Part shown: positions 8,543 through 17,674 of the stretch, piece after piece
Numbering within the stretch: the stretch's first letter is position 1
Layout: each line of letters opens with the position of its first letter
From: Pseudomonas asgharzadehiana
GTDB lineage: Bacteria > Pseudomonadota > Gammaproteobacteria > Pseudomonadales > Pseudomonadaceae
DNA: 64,000 nt
Direction: 5' to 3'
Assembly: GCF_019139815.1 (NCBI RefSeq)
Contig: NZ_CP077079.1
Span: 1,984,001-2,048,000 of the forward strand
The notes under the pieces: model-generated
The model's input: only the letters and a program-made list of their open reading frames with translations
The model's database searches: none
Told to the model about the DNA's origin: nothing
Made by a program: the position numbers and the translations under genes

Positions 8543-10265
8543 TCGGCGCCTCGTCGTCATTGCCGGGGTGGGAGTAAAAACCGTGCAGCAGGCGGTAGCG
8601 GGTTTGCCGCACTTCATCGACCCGGGCCTGTACCTGTTGGTCCGGCAGGCCCAGCAGGATCAAGGCGTGGGAGGCGAGCATCAGGCTCGACTCCAACAAC
8701 TCGGGCACCACTTCACTGGCGCCCGCGGCTTTCAGCTCAGCCAGTTGGCTGTCATCGCGGGTACGCACCAGGATCGGCACGTCGGGGTTGATTCGGCGTG
8801 CCTCCTTCAACACCAGCAGGGCGACATCGCTGTTGTCCACGGCGATCACCACCAACCGCGCGCGCTCCAGGCCCACCGCACTGAGCAGCGCGCCTCGGCG
8901 GCAGTCGCCGTAATGCACGCTGCTGTCTTCGGTGGCCGCCTCCTGCACCCGTTCCGGGTCGTCATCCAGGGCGATAAACGCCTGCCGCTCGCGGTGCAGA
9001 AAACGCCCGATGGACTGCCCGACACGGCCATAGCCGCAGATCACCGCATGCCCGTGCAACTGCGCGTTGAGCGCGGTGATTGCTTCCAGTTGCACCTGTT
9101 GGTTGGGTTTGCGGTGCAGGCGCAGGGCAATCGCCGGCGCGGCGCGCAACAACAGCGGAGTCAGCAGCATCGAGCAGAAGGTCGCGGCGAGCAGCACGCC
9201 ATTGAACTGGTCCGGAATCAGTTGGCTCTGCTGCATCTGCGCCATCAGCGCAAAACAGAACTCACCACCCTGGGCCAGGGCCAGGCCGCTGCGCCAGGCG
9301 GTTTCACTGTCGCTGCCGCGCAGCTTGACCAGCACGGCGACCACGGCGCCCTTGATAAGCATCAAGGTGAGGGTCAGGCCGAGGATCAGCAGGCCGTGGC
9401 TTAGGAATAACTGCAGGTCGATGAGCATGCCGATACTGACGAAAAACAGCCCCAGGAGGATGTCGCGAAACGGTCGGATATCCGCTTCGATCTGGTGGCG
9501 ATAATGGCTTTCGCCGAGCAGCATGCCGGCCAGGAACGCACCAAGGGCCGGAGACAGGCCGAGCAAGTGCGTGAGCCAGGCGGTCAACAACACAATCACC
9601 AGCGCCAACAGCACAAACAGCTCGGCCGAATGGGACGCGGCGACTTCGTGAAACAGGCGCGGTAACAACCAGCGACTGGCCAGCAGCAGGCCCACGAACA
9701 GCACCCCGGTTTTACCCAGGGTCAGCGGCAAGGCCCAGTACCAGGCGTGGTCACTGCTGCCGGCAAACACGGGCACCAGGGTCAGCAGCAACACGGCCAC
9801 CACGTCCTGGAACAGCAGCACGCCGATCGCATTCTGGCCATGGCTGCTGAAGATTTCCCCGAGGCTGGTCAGCTCCTTGCTGACGATGGCCGTAGACGAC
9901 AACGCCAGCCCCGCACCGAGCAGCAAGGCGATGCCTGGCGCCACGCCCAAGGCCATCAACATACCGCCCAGCAGCACCGCGCAACCCAGCACTTGCAAAC
10001 TGCCCAGGCCGAATACGACGCGGCGCAGGGCCAGCATCTTGGTCAGGGAAAACTCCAAACCCAGGGAAAACAGCAGGAACACCACGCCCAACTCCGCGAG
10101 GTCGGGCAGCTCTTCGCTGTCATTCACCCAATCCAGAGCCGTCGGCCCCACGGCCAGGCCCACACACAGGTAGCCCAGCACGGGAGGCAGTTGCAGCCGG
10201 CGAAACAGCGCAATCACCACCAGGGAGGAGGCCAGAATGATCAGCAGGTTGGCAAACACGAGCAT
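8529..10265 (-). CDS. CPA2-family monovalent cation/proton antiporter with RCK (TrkA-N) domain
   Basis: The 578-residue protein has about 12 membrane helices of the Na+/H+ exchanger fold at residues 1-380 (LPPVLGYLCVGLAVGP; GALLGAGLALSSTAIV-like core). A cytoplasmic Rossmann-type TrkA-N/RCK domain starts at about 410 (HAVICGYGRVGQSIGRF, with GxGxxG). This is the KefB/KefC/YbaL architecture, so potassium or proton-coupled cation efflux gated by nucleotides is likely. ATG 10265 is the best start; a TTG eight codons upstream is possible. It lies 145 bases from the divergent glutaredoxin-like gene and overlaps amtB tail to tail. Confidence 0.9.
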   Translation of the reverse strand: MLVFANLLIILASSLVVIALFRRLQLPPVLGYLCVGLAVGPTALDWVNDSEELPDLAELGVVFLLFSLGLEFSLTKMLALRRVVFGLGSLQVLGCAVLLGGMLMALGVAPGIALLLGAGLALSSTAIVSKELTSLGEIFSSHGQNAIGVLLFQDVVAVLLLTLVPVFAGSSDHAWYWALPLTLGKTGVLFVGLLLASRWLLPRLFHEVAASHSAELFVLLALVIVLLTAWLTHLLGLSPALGAFLAGMLLGESHYRHQIEADIRPFRDILLGLFFVSIGMLIDLQLFLSHGLLILGLTLTLMLIKGAVVAVLVKLRGSDSETAWRSGLALAQGGEFCFALMAQMQQSQLIPDQFNGVLLAATFCSMLLTPLLLRAAPAIALRLHRKPNQQVQLEAITALNAQLHGHAVICGYGRVGQSIGRFLHRERQAFIALDDDPERVQEAATEDSSVHYGDCRRGALLSAVGLERARLVVIAVDNSDVALLVLKEARRINPDVPILVRTRDDSQLAELKAAGASEVVPELLESSLMLASHALILLGLPDQQVQARVDEVRQTRYRLLHGFYSHPGNDDEAPINPD

Positions 10266-10410
10266 CTCCGTTGCAGGGTGAGCGGGCAAAAAGCCGCGAG
10301 AATCGCTGAATCAGTTATAGGCCATGCTGATCTGGGTCAATTTTTTTTGTGGGTCACAGCGCCAGGGCGGCTTTAGAATGCTCACTCGTCCCCTGCCAGG
10401 TCTATTCGCC

Positions 10411-10647
10411 ATGCTTCCTGAATGCCAGCTGTTCGGCACCCTGGGTTGCCATCTGTGTGAGATTGCTGAAGCTGAAATCATGCCGCTCGTCGAACACGGA
10501 CTGCTCGTTGAATTGGTCGACATCACCGACCCCGACGACCTGACCGAGGCCTATGGCCTAAGAATTCCGGTGCTTCGACGCAGGGACACGGGCGCGGAAC
10601 TGGACTGGCCGTTCGACACTGAACAGGTTGTCGCCTTCCTTCGCTGA
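10411..10647 (+). CDS. Glutaredoxin-like protein (DUF836 family)
   Basis: This 78-residue thioredoxin-fold protein carries a CHLC redox pair near the N-terminus (LFGTLGCHLCEIAEAE) and the cis-proline strand YGLRIPVLRR. These are hallmarks of the DUF836/glutaredoxin-like family. Tyrosine/phenylalanine and acidic residues replace the usual glutathione-binding surface, so the substrate is unknown. Start ATG 10411 places the first beta-strand immediately after the initiator. It is followed after 74 bases by a LexA-box gene on the same strand. Confidence 0.85.
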   Translation: MLPECQLFGTLGCHLCEIAEAEIMPLVEHGLLVELVDITDPDDLTEAYGLRIPVLRRRDTGAELDWPFDTEQVVAFLR

Positions 10648-10683
10648 GGTTTATGCGATGGCGGGTTTCCAAATATTAAGTTA

Positions 10684-10699
10684 CTGTATGTTTGTACAG
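10684..10699. promoter_or_regulatory. Predicted LexA operator (SOS box)
   Basis: CTGTATGTTTGTACAG fits the CTG-N10-CAG LexA consensus with perfect five-base outer arms (CTGTA/TACAG) and a TA-rich centre. It lies 22 bases upstream of the GTG start at 10722. The sequence is seen directly; binding is inferred from the known gamma-proteobacterial LexA site. Confidence 0.75.
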
Positions 10700-10721
10700 C
10701 GATTGAATAGAGGGAACGCCC

Positions 10722-11057
10722 GTGGTGAATGTTGAACAACTGAAAAGCAGCGTCAATCGCATGTCTGCCGACGTCGTGCGCGATGCGGTGAACGAGCTGC
10801 GCCTCGATGGCTTGGTCACGGAAGGCAAGACGCCGTTTAACAAGGTGCATTTCAATACCTGCTTTGCCGAGATCGAAGCGTTGTTCCAGCGCGCCGGTTA
10901 CCACAAGCAGTTGGACGTAGTGGGCTACCAGGGCTTGCTCTACGCCTTGTACGATCCGGGCCGCTGGGAAGCAGTGGACGTACTGCGCTGGCTCAAGGAG
11001 TTCACCGAGGCCGCCAGTGCGTCGCCGATCCTGCGGGCGCAATTGGCCAAGGCGTGA
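10722..11057 (+). CDS. Uncharacterised protein, probably SOS-induced
   Basis: This 111-residue soluble protein matches no family I can name. Its N-terminal half (EQLKSSVNRMSADVVRDAVN, then LRLDGLVTEGKTPFNK) is helical. The C-terminal half has aromatic residues (YQGLLYALYDPGRWEAVDVL). No signal peptide, membrane segment or metal site is seen. The start is GTG 10722, or the adjacent GTG 10725, behind GAGGGAAC. A LexA-type operator directly upstream suggests DNA-damage control. It is followed after 73 bases by a pseudouridine synthase gene that could be cotranscribed. Confidence 0.8.
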   Translation: MVNVEQLKSSVNRMSADVVRDAVNELRLDGLVTEGKTPFNKVHFNTCFAEIEALFQRAGYHKQLDVVGYQGLLYALYDPGRWEAVDVLRWLKEFTEAASASPILRAQLAKA

Positions 11058-11130
11058 TATCCGCCCTAGGCCGAATCCCGCTTCATGCGGGATAATGCCC
11101 GCCGGTTTTCTCAAGGCTTCGAGCATCGGC

Positions 11131-12021
11131 ATGTCCACTTCCGGTTTTTCCGCGTCCCAGCATCAAGCCAGCACGTTGTACTTGCCTCCAGGCCGTTGGG
11201 CGACGGTGCTCGACTGCCTGTGCGAACACTTCCCGGCCGTCAGCCGCGCACACTGGCTGGACCGCATCGCCCGCGGTCGGGTGCTGGATATCAGCGGCAG
11301 CCCGATCCGCCAGGACCTCGCGTACAAAGAGGGGCTGTGCATCTACTACTTCCGCGAAGTGCCGAACGAAAAGGTAATACCGGTTCAGGAAACCATCCTG
11401 TACGCCGATGAACACCTGGTGGTGGCGGACAAACCACACTTCTTGCCGGTGACGCCTGCCGGTGAGTATGTCGAGCAAACCCTGTTGCGCCGCCTCATCC
11501 GCCGCCTGGACAACCCCTCGCTGGTGCCGCTGCATCGCATCGACCGGCACACCGCCGGGTTGGTGCTGTTCTCGGCCAATCCAGCCAGTCGTTCGGCCTA
11601 TCAGCAGCTGTTTCCCACACGCCGGATCGATAAATTCTACGAAGCCATCGCCCCGGCCCTGCCTGGGCTGACGTTCCCGTTGGTGCACAAAAGCCGCCTG
11701 GTGGAGGGCGAACCCTTTTTCCGCATGCAGGAAGGCGAAGGTGCCAGCAACACCGAAACGGCGGTGCAGGTGCGGGAAAAACACGCCGGCCTGTGGCGCT
11801 ACGGCCTGTTCCCCGTGACCGGCAAGAAGCACCAGTTGCGCGTGCACATGGCCGCGCTCGGCGCGAGCATCTGCAACGACCCGTTCTACCCGCAGGTGAT
11901 CCAGGACGCCGTGGACGACTACGCCAACCCCCTCAAACTGCTGGCCCAGGGCGTGCGATTTGTCGACCCGGTGACCGGTCAAACGCGCAGTTTCCGCAGC
12001 CGGATCACGCTCGACTGGTAA
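11131..12021 (+). CDS. RluA-family RNA pseudouridine synthase
   Basis: The 296-residue protein has an S4-like N-terminal region (about 20-85: DRIARGRVLDISGSPIRQ). The pseudouridine synthase catalytic domain follows, with the RluA motif PLHRIDRHTAGLVLFS, whose Asp is the catalytic nucleophile. The C-terminal motif KKHQLRVHMAALG is also present. It should isomerise uridine in tRNA or rRNA; the target cannot be told from sequence. The ATG at 11131 follows a spacer with a GCGGGATAATGCCCGC hairpin at about 11086-11101. An in-frame upstream ATG-less extension was rejected. Confidence 0.88.
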   Translation: MSTSGFSASQHQASTLYLPPGRWATVLDCLCEHFPAVSRAHWLDRIARGRVLDISGSPIRQDLAYKEGLCIYYFREVPNEKVIPVQETILYADEHLVVADKPHFLPVTPAGEYVEQTLLRRLIRRLDNPSLVPLHRIDRHTAGLVLFSANPASRSAYQQLFPTRRIDKFYEAIAPALPGLTFPLVHKSRLVEGEPFFRMQEGEGASNTETAVQVREKHAGLWRYGLFPVTGKKHQLRVHMAALGASICNDPFYPQVIQDAVDDYANPLKLLAQGVRFVDPVTGQTRSFRSRITLDW

Positions 12022-12033
12022 CCCCGGAAACGA

Positions 12034-12056
12034 CAAGGCCCGCGCGAGGCGGGCCT
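12034..12056. terminator. Hairpin between convergent rluA-like and lipoprotein genes
   Basis: AAGGCCCGC-GCGA-GGCGGGCCTT forms a 9-bp stem with a tetraloop in the 54-base gap between two convergent genes. There is no long T run, so termination on either strand may be partial. Confidence 0.6.
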
Positions 12057-12075
12057 TGATGGCAAACGTTAAGAC

Positions 12076-12297
12076 TTACAGGTCTTTAACGGTACGCACC
12101 TGATCCTTGTTGATACGGGTACGCTTGCCGTCCAGTTGTTCGAATTCATAGAAACCCGAATCTTCGTTGTATTTCGGGGTGTCGACGGCCTGGATTTCGC
12201 GACCGTCATTCAGGGTGATCACTGTTGGCGAGGCGCAACCGGCGAGGGTAGCGAGGCCCAGTGCAAGCATGAGAGCGGCGATGGTCCGTTGAGTCAT
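12076..12297 (-). CDS. YgdI/YgdR-type small lipoprotein
   Basis: The 73-residue precursor has a lipoprotein signal peptide with lipobox LAGC (ALGLATLAGC). A single small SH3-like fold of the YgdI/YgdR (DUF903) family follows: VITLNDGREIQAVDTPKY, then YEFEQLDGKRTRINKDQV. The start ATG 12297 has GGAG eight bases upstream. It is expected to be anchored in the outer membrane; its function is unknown. Confidence 0.88.
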   Translation of the reverse strand: MTQRTIAALMLALGLATLAGCASPTVITLNDGREIQAVDTPKYNEDSGFYEFEQLDGKRTRINKDQVRTVKDL

Positions 12298-12377
12298 GGG
12301 TGTTGTCTCCAAGAGAATACTTTTAAGTGCTGACCTTGAGACGTGTAAGACGTCATCAAAGTTCCTTGTGCGAAGGT

Positions 12378-12980
12378 TCATTCTGACACGTCGGACCTTG
12401 GGTGCAACAGCTCAGGCGTATTCAGGTTGGCCAAGCGTGGGTCATCCGCCGCGCATTCCACGCCGATGCCACCCAGTTGCAGGAAGATCTGGCGCGGGCT
12501 GCGCTCACCGGCGTGCCAAGCCTGTTCTATCTCGGCGCGCAGGTAGGTCGGGATGATGCAGATCAACGGTTCCCAGAATTCGCCGTGACGCACCATGACC
12601 GGCCACAGCGGGTTGCGCTCCAGCGTGTCACGCAGGGCGTTGAGTAAGTCAGCGTCAATAGTCGGCACATCACACGGCAGTACCAGCAGACGCGAGTGGC
12701 GTGCCGCCGCCAAACCGGCGCGGATGCCCGCGAGGGGGCCAAGGAAGTCCGGGCTGTCGTCGCTCACCAGTTGATCGGCATAGGGGGCGTAGCGGTCGTG
12801 ATTGCGGTTGCACGAGATAATCAGGTCGTCTGTCAGCGGGCGCGTCAGGCGCTGCAAGTGGGCGATCAGGGGTTGGCCGCGCCACTTCACCAGGCCCTTA
12901 TCCTGGCCCCCCATGCGTTGGCCACGGCCACCGGCCAATAGCAGAATCGAACAGGGCAGGCGCGAAGAATCAAGAGACAT
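12378..12980 (-). CDS. mobA: Molybdenum cofactor guanylyltransferase
   Basis: The 200-residue MobA transfers GMP from GTP to molybdenum-molybdopterin, forming the bis-MGD cofactor of DMSO-reductase-family enzymes. The nucleotide-binding loop [17 protein letters not shown] is at residues 14-30. The [10 protein letters not shown] strand and the LVLPCDVP metal-site aspartate are present. The ATG at 12980 is 76 bases from the divergent moaB start, so one intergenic region serves both molybdenum cofactor units. Confidence 0.95.
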   Translation of the reverse strand: MSLDSSRLPCSILLLAGGRGQRMGGQDKGLVKWRGQPLIAHLQRLTRPLTDDLIISCNRNHDRYAPYADQLVSDDSPDFLGPLAGIRAGLAAARHSRLLVLPCDVPTIDADLLNALRDTLERNPLWPVMVRHGEFWEPLICIIPTYLRAEIEQAWHAGERSPRQIFLQLGGIGVECAADDPRLANLNTPELLHPRSDVSE

Positions 12981-13056
12981 GGCGGTTCCGCTGCGGCAGG
13001 TAAATGGGGGCCTGTGATATAACACCGGGCTGTTCCTTCGACAACCGGACCGTGCC

Positions 13057-13596
13057 ATGAAAGCCAAGGCTGATGCGCCCTTCGTACCCCTGAATATTGC
13101 TGTACTGACTGTCAGCGACACCCGCACCCTGGACACCGATACCTCGGGCCAGGTCTTCGTCGACCGCCTGAGCGCCGCCGGCCACCACCTGGCCGAGCGC
13201 GTACTGCTCAAGGACGACCTCTACAAAATCCGCGCCCAGGTAGCCCACTGGATCGCCGAAGACGTGGTGCAAGTGGTGCTGATCACCGGCGGCACCGGTT
13301 TCACCGGCCGCGACAGCACCCCCGAAGCCGTGAGCTGCCTGCTGGACAAACAGGTCGATGGCTTTGGCGAACTGTTCCGCCAGATCTCCGTGGCCGATAT
13401 CGGCACCTCCACCGTGCAATCGCGCGCCCTGGCCGGCCTGGCCAACGGTACGCTGGTGTGCTGTCTGCCGGGCTCCACCAATGCGGTGCGCACCGGCTGG
13501 GACGGCATCCTTGCCGAGCAACTGGATAACCGCCATCGCCCGTGCAACTTCGTGCCGCATCTGAAACAGGCCGAGCCTTGTGAATCCCGTGGGTAA
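13057..13596 (+). CDS. moaB: Molybdopterin adenylyltransferase-type protein MoaB
   Basis: This 179-residue MoaB/Mog-fold protein has [14 protein letters not shown] at the N-terminus, the glycine-rich [16 protein letters not shown] motif and [16 protein letters not shown] near the C-terminus. MoaB-type proteins activate molybdopterin by adenylylation or have a related role. It overlaps moeA by 17 bases, which suggests the two are coexpressed. Confidence 0.93.
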   Translation: MKAKADAPFVPLNIAVLTVSDTRTLDTDTSGQVFVDRLSAAGHHLAERVLLKDDLYKIRAQVAHWIAEDVVQVVLITGGTGFTGRDSTPEAVSCLLDKQVDGFGELFRQISVADIGTSTVQSRALAGLANGTLVCCLPGSTNAVRTGWDGILAEQLDNRHRPCNFVPHLKQAEPCESRG

Positions 13597-14806
13597 GCCC
13601 GGCAAGACCGGCACTCTGATGCCGGTGGAAACCGCACTGCAGCAGCTGCTGGCGCTGGCCGAAGCCGCGCCGATCCGTGAGTCGCACGCTTTGTCGCTGG
13701 CTGAATGCGATGGTCGGGTCTTGGCGCAGGACCTGGTCTCCACCCTCGACCTGCCGCCCTGGCCCAACAGCGCCATGGACGGTTACGCACTGCGCCTGGC
13801 CGACTGGACCGGCGAGCCGCTGGTGGTGAGCCAGCGCATTTTCGCCGGCACTGCGCCTGAGCCCTTGGCGCCCGGCACCTGCGCGCGCATCTTCACCGGC
13901 GCGCCGGTGCCGGCGGGCGCCGACTGCGTCGAAATGCAGGAAAACGCTGTGCTCCACGCCGACGCGCGCGTGAGCTTTACCGAACCCCTGCATCTTCATC
14001 AGAACATTCGTCCCCAGGGCCAGGAAACCACGGTCGGCGAATGCGTGTTGTCGGCCGGTACACGCCTGGGCCCGATCGAACTGGGCCTGGCCGCCTCCCT
14101 GGGCCGTGACAGCTTGGCGGTGGTGCGCTGCGTGCGCGTGGCGGTGTTGTCCACGGGCGATGAGCTGATCGAACCCGGTTTGCCGCTGAGCCCGGGCCAG
14201 ATCTACAACAGCAACCGCCGCGTGCTGTGCAGTTGGTTGGCACGCATGGGCTGCGAAGTGCTCGACGCCGGGATCCTGCCGGATGACCTCGAACAGACCC
14301 GTACACGGTTGGCGAGCCTGGGCAGCGTCGACCTGATCCTGTCCACTGGCGGCGTGTCGGTGGGCGAAGCGGATTTCCTCGGTGTCGCCCTGCGCGAAGA
14401 GGGCGAGTTGGCGCTGTGGAAGCTGGCGATCAAACCGGGCAAGCCGCTGACCGTCGGCCATTTCCGTGGTGTGCCGGTGATCGGCCTGCCGGGTAATCCG
14501 GCCTCGACCCTGGTGACCTTCGCATTGCTGGCGCGGCCTTACATCCTGCGGCGCCAAGGCGTGGCCGACGTGGAACCGTTGCGCTTGGAGGTGCCGGTGG
14601 GCTTTGAGTGGCCCAAGCCGGGCAATCGCCGCGAGTATCTGCGCGGGCGTATCGAGCAGGGCCAGGCGATCATCTACCGCAACCAAAGCTCCGGCGTGCT
14701 GCGCAGCGCGGCGTGGGCCGAGGGGTTTGTGGAAGTGGTGGAAGGGACGACGCTCAAGGTCGGCGATCGAGTCAATTTCATTCCCCTGAGTGAAGTCCTG
14801 AACTGA
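13580..14806 (+). CDS. moeA: Molybdopterin molybdenumtransferase
   Basis: The 408-residue MoeA inserts molybdate into adenylylated molybdopterin. Seen: NSAMDGYALR near residue 55, IFTGAPVPAGADCVEMQE, the MoCF-domain signature STGDELIEPG, STGGVSVGEADF and GLPGNPASTLVTF. The C-terminal domain IV ends at residue 408. The GTG start at 13580 lies within the moaB end; the next plausible start would remove part of the first helix. Confidence 0.95.
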   Translation: MNPVGKPGKTGTLMPVETALQQLLALAEAAPIRESHALSLAECDGRVLAQDLVSTLDLPPWPNSAMDGYALRLADWTGEPLVVSQRIFAGTAPEPLAPGTCARIFTGAPVPAGADCVEMQENAVLHADARVSFTEPLHLHQNIRPQGQETTVGECVLSAGTRLGPIELGLAASLGRDSLAVVRCVRVAVLSTGDELIEPGLPLSPGQIYNSNRRVLCSWLARMGCEVLDAGILPDDLEQTRTRLASLGSVDLILSTGGVSVGEADFLGVALREEGELALWKLAIKPGKPLTVGHFRGVPVIGLPGNPASTLVTFALLARPYILRRQGVADVEPLRLEVPVGFEWPKPGNRREYLRGRIEQGQAIIYRNQSSGVLRSAAWAEGFVEVVEGTTLKVGDRVNFIPLSEVLN

Positions 14807-14819
14807 ACACAAATCCAAC

Positions 14820-14907
14820 TGTGGGAGGGGGCTTGCTCCCGATAGCAGGGGCTCAGCCATACATCCGTAGCTGACCCACCGCTATCGGGAGCCAGCCCCC
14901 TCCGACA
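14820..14907. repeat. REPIN (paired inverted REP repeats)
   Basis: Two REP arms face each other: TGTGGGAGGGGGCTTGCTCC on the left and a slightly diverged complement ending CCAGCCCCCTCCGACA on the right. They are separated by about 40 bases. It lies between convergent moeA and the FlhB-like gene. Confidence 0.9.
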
Positions 14908-14935
14908 TTTTGGACGTGTGCGTGCCTATGGCTAT

Positions 14936-15265
14936 TCAGTAATCGTCGCCGCGCTCCGTCACATCCCGCTCCACCGGCCCCGCATCCGGGTCATACCCTA
15001 CCGGGAACTTGCCCTTTAACGTCCAGGCAAACGCGATGATCTCGGCAATCGTGCGGTACAGCTCCTCGGGAATGCTGTCGCCCAGTTCCATGCGCGCCAG
15101 CAGTTTTACCAGCTCGGCGTTTTCATAGATCGGCACTTCATTTTCCCGCGCCAGCTTGAGGATCGCTTCGGCCAGGGCATCGTCGCCTTTGGCGGTGAGG
15201 GTGGGGGCCTGCTGGCCGTCGTATTTGAGGGCAATCGCCTGGCGTGGTGATTCGGTGTTCTTCAT
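14936..15265 (-). CDS. FlhB-like (EscU/YscU/HrcU C-terminal domain) protein
   Basis: This 109-residue protein corresponds only to the cytoplasmic C-terminal domain of type III export switch proteins: AIALKYDGQQAPTLTAKGDD and LAEAILKLARENEVPIYENA. It lacks the membrane part and the self-cleaving NPTH motif, as in the short FlhX/FlhB2 proteins found in several flagellated bacteria. It overlaps the FliK-like gene by four bases, so the two probably act together. A role in hook-length or export-substrate control is inferred. Confidence 0.87.
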   Translation of the reverse strand: MKNTESPRQAIALKYDGQQAPTLTAKGDDALAEAILKLARENEVPIYENAELVKLLARMELGDSIPEELYRTIAEIIAFAWTLKGKFPVGYDPDAGPVERDVTERGDDY

Positions 15266-16848
15266 GCGGTTTCATCCACCCAGCGTTGCTCCAGTCCGGT
15301 CTTCGGCCCGCGTGGCGGGGTACCCAGGTGGCAATCCAGGTCGCCGACGTTGATGCCCGATGTCACCAGGCGCTCGCGCAGGCTGCCCAAATGGCTTTCG
15401 ATCAAACTCGCCGTGAACGGCCGCGTTGCCCAGAGCTGGCTGGACAGCTTGCCCTGGCTCAGTTGCGCCTGCACCTGCAACGGCCCCAGCGGCTCCATGT
15501 CGAAGGCCAGTTCGACGCGCCAGAGCATCTGCTTGGCCTCTTTATTCGCCTTGCGTTCCGGCTGTTCCTTCTCCTGCGCCGGTTCTTCGCGCTGGAATTT
15601 GACCTGCAGCGGCACGATGTCCTGCAGGGTGCGCATGGGGATTTCCAACTGCCAGGTGGTCTGCAGGCGGCCATCGGCGGTGGTGCCGGTTTGTTCCAGG
15701 CTCGACAGTTGATGGCTTTGCAGGCGGGAAATCGCGCCGGCGGCCAGGCGCAGCAGGTTTTCCAGGTCGCCTTCGCCTTCCAGTTTGGCCATGAGCCGCT
15801 CCGGCAGCGGGAAGCCCACCGGTGCCTGCCGGGCGCTGACCTGGCCAAGGGTGTTGAGCGGGCTGCGCACGAAATTCGGCATGACCTGGGCCAGGGTGTT
15901 GGCGGCGAGGATGGCGTTCAGGTTGGTGGCGGTGGGCAGGGCGGGCAGCAGATCGGCGACCAGGCGCAGCAGCGCGCCTTTCATATCCAGCGGCGGTACC
16001 TGGGGGTTTTGCCCGGCGAGTAACTTGGCTTCCAGAAACGCGCCGCTGTTCTGGATCACCTGGGCCAGCACCTTGGGGTTGCTCACCTGTGCCAGGTCGG
16101 GCAGGGCGGCGAGCAAACGATCCGCCGCGGCGCGCAGGTCGGCCGAGGTGCTGTCGCCGCGCGGCAGGTTCTGCAAGGCCGTGAACACTGCATCCAGCGA
16201 GCCTTGGCGACTCTGCTGGGTAGCCAGCTGTTGCGCGACGGCCAATTGATCCTTGAGCCCGCTCAGCGGCACAAAGCTCAAGGTTTGCGCGTCCTGCACC
16301 ACGGCGCTGAGCAGGCTACCCACGCGCAAGGGCTGGGGGCTTTCCACGGTCAGCGTCGCACCCGCCAGGGCGTTGTTGAGCACGGTCACCAGCGAGCGGT
16401 AGATCGCCGGCTGCGTGGTGCCCTGGGGCAGCATCTGAGTGGTCAGCACCTTGGCTTGCAACAACGTGCCCATCGGCATCCGGTCGATGTCGATGCGGGT
16501 CAGGGCCGCCACATTGGCGCTTAAGGCCTGCTGCAAACTGAGGGTCAGGTTGCCCGCTGGCGTCTGGCTCACGGCCACATTGCTGCCCAGCGGCAACGGT
16601 TGGGCACTGCTGGCCTGTACCAGGGTCTGGCGGCCGCCCTCAAGGGTCAATTTGAGCAATAACTGAAAGGCTTCGCCGCCTTGTTTAAGGGCGATGACTT
16701 CGGCGTTCGCGGTTTTCCCCGGATCGATCAAACCGATCTGCGGCTCCAGCAGTTTGAGCAAGGCTCCCGGTGCAGGCGCGGGGCTTTGCCCGGCGGCAGG
16801 AGGGGGAGCAAGCGTAGGAAGGTTGATCTCGCCGGTCATCGTGCGCAT
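15262..16848 (-). CDS. FliK-like flagellar hook-length control protein (C-terminal Flg_hook domain)
   Basis: The 528-residue protein is rich in Pro, Ala, Gln and Leu. The C-terminal region (about 400-500: LWRVELAFDMEPLGPLQVQA, then LSSQLWATRPFTASLIESHL) matches the globular Flg_hook domain of FliK. The N-terminal 400 residues are low-complexity helical, as expected of a molecular ruler. ATG 16848 and ATG 16839 are both possible starts; neither has a strong ribosome-binding site. It forms an operon with the FlhB-like gene, far from any other flagellar gene in this window. Confidence 0.82.
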   Translation of the reverse strand: MRTMTGEINLPTLAPPPAAGQSPAPAPGALLKLLEPQIGLIDPGKTANAEVIALKQGGEAFQLLLKLTLEGGRQTLVQASSAQPLPLGSNVAVSQTPAGNLTLSLQQALSANVAALTRIDIDRMPMGTLLQAKVLTTQMLPQGTTQPAIYRSLVTVLNNALAGATLTVESPQPLRVGSLLSAVVQDAQTLSFVPLSGLKDQLAVAQQLATQQSRQGSLDAVFTALQNLPRGDSTSADLRAAADRLLAALPDLAQVSNPKVLAQVIQNSGAFLEAKLLAGQNPQVPPLDMKGALLRLVADLLPALPTATNLNAILAANTLAQVMPNFVRSPLNTLGQVSARQAPVGFPLPERLMAKLEGEGDLENLLRLAAGAISRLQSHQLSSLEQTGTTADGRLQTTWQLEIPMRTLQDIVPLQVKFQREEPAQEKEQPERKANKEAKQMLWRVELAFDMEPLGPLQVQAQLSQGKLSSQLWATRPFTASLIESHLGSLRERLVTSGINVGDLDCHLGTPPRGPKTGLEQRWVDETA

Positions 16849-16890
16849 CGTCTCTGGGAAATAGCCCTCTTTAGCGTAGGGCATCGCATG

Positions 16891-16896
16891 TATAAT
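16891..16896 (+). promoter_or_regulatory. Candidate -10 element upstream of ccmA
   Basis: A perfect TATAAT preceded by TG lies 143 bases upstream of the ccmA start. No convincing -35 hexamer was identified, so this is a weak assignment. Confidence 0.35.
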
Positions 16897-17038
16897 GCCG
16901 CCCGTCTGTAAAGAGAGCGGTAAAAACCTCACAACTATTTGATCCAGCTCTCTAAAATCGGTCGCCAAAGCCGTTATTGTGCATCTCTCTTTAACGGCCG
17001 CTGCACCGCCGACTTGAACCGTAAAGGCCCGCGATCTC

Positions 17039-17674
17039 TTGACCAGCCCTCTTCTTGAAGCCGTAGCGCTCTCCTGTGAACGCGACCTGCGCCTGTTGTT
17101 CGAGCACCTCGAACTGCGACTGGCGGGCAGTGACATGGTGCAGGTCAGCGGGCCCAACGGCAGCGGCAAGACCAGTTTGTTACGTTTGCTGGCCGGGTTG
17201 ATGCAGCCTACGGCCGGTGTTGTACGCCTCAACGGCAAACCGCTCAATGAGCAACGTACTACGCTGGCGCGCAACCTGATCTGGATCGGCCACGCCGCCG
17301 GTATCAAAGACGTGCTCACCGCCGAAGAAAACCTCAGTTGGCTCAGCGCCCTGCATCACCCCGCCTCGCGTGACGCCATCTGGCAGGCACTCGCGGCCGT
17401 GGGCCTCAAGGGCTTCGAAGACGTTCCCTGTCACACCCTGTCCGCCGGCCAACAGCGCCGCGTGGCCCTGGCCCGCTTGTACCTGCCGGGCCCGCCGCTG
17501 TGGATTCTCGACGAACCCTTCACCGCCCTGGATAAACAAGGCGTCGCCCAGCTTGAAGAACACTTGGCGCGCCATTGCGAGCAGGGCGGCACGGTACTGC
17601 TCACCACTCATCACACCCTCACCCGTATGCCTGCCGGTTACCGCGATCTGGACCTGGGGCGGTGGTCGGCATGA
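17039..17674 (+). CDS. ccmA: Heme exporter ATP-binding protein CcmA
   Basis: The 211-residue ABC ATPase has Walker [17 protein letters not shown], signature [14 protein letters not shown] and Walker [14 protein letters not shown], plus the switch His in TTHH. With CcmB, CcmC and CcmD it forms the complex that releases holo-CcmE during cytochrome c maturation. The start is TTG at 17039; no ATG occurs before residue 34. The stop overlaps the ccmB start (ATGA). Confidence 0.93.
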   Translation: MTSPLLEAVALSCERDLRLLFEHLELRLAGSDMVQVSGPNGSGKTSLLRLLAGLMQPTAGVVRLNGKPLNEQRTTLARNLIWIGHAAGIKDVLTAEENLSWLSALHHPASRDAIWQALAAVGLKGFEDVPCHTLSAGQQRRVALARLYLPGPPLWILDEPFTALDKQGVAQLEEHLARHCEQGGTVLLTTHHTLTRMPAGYRDLDLGRWSA

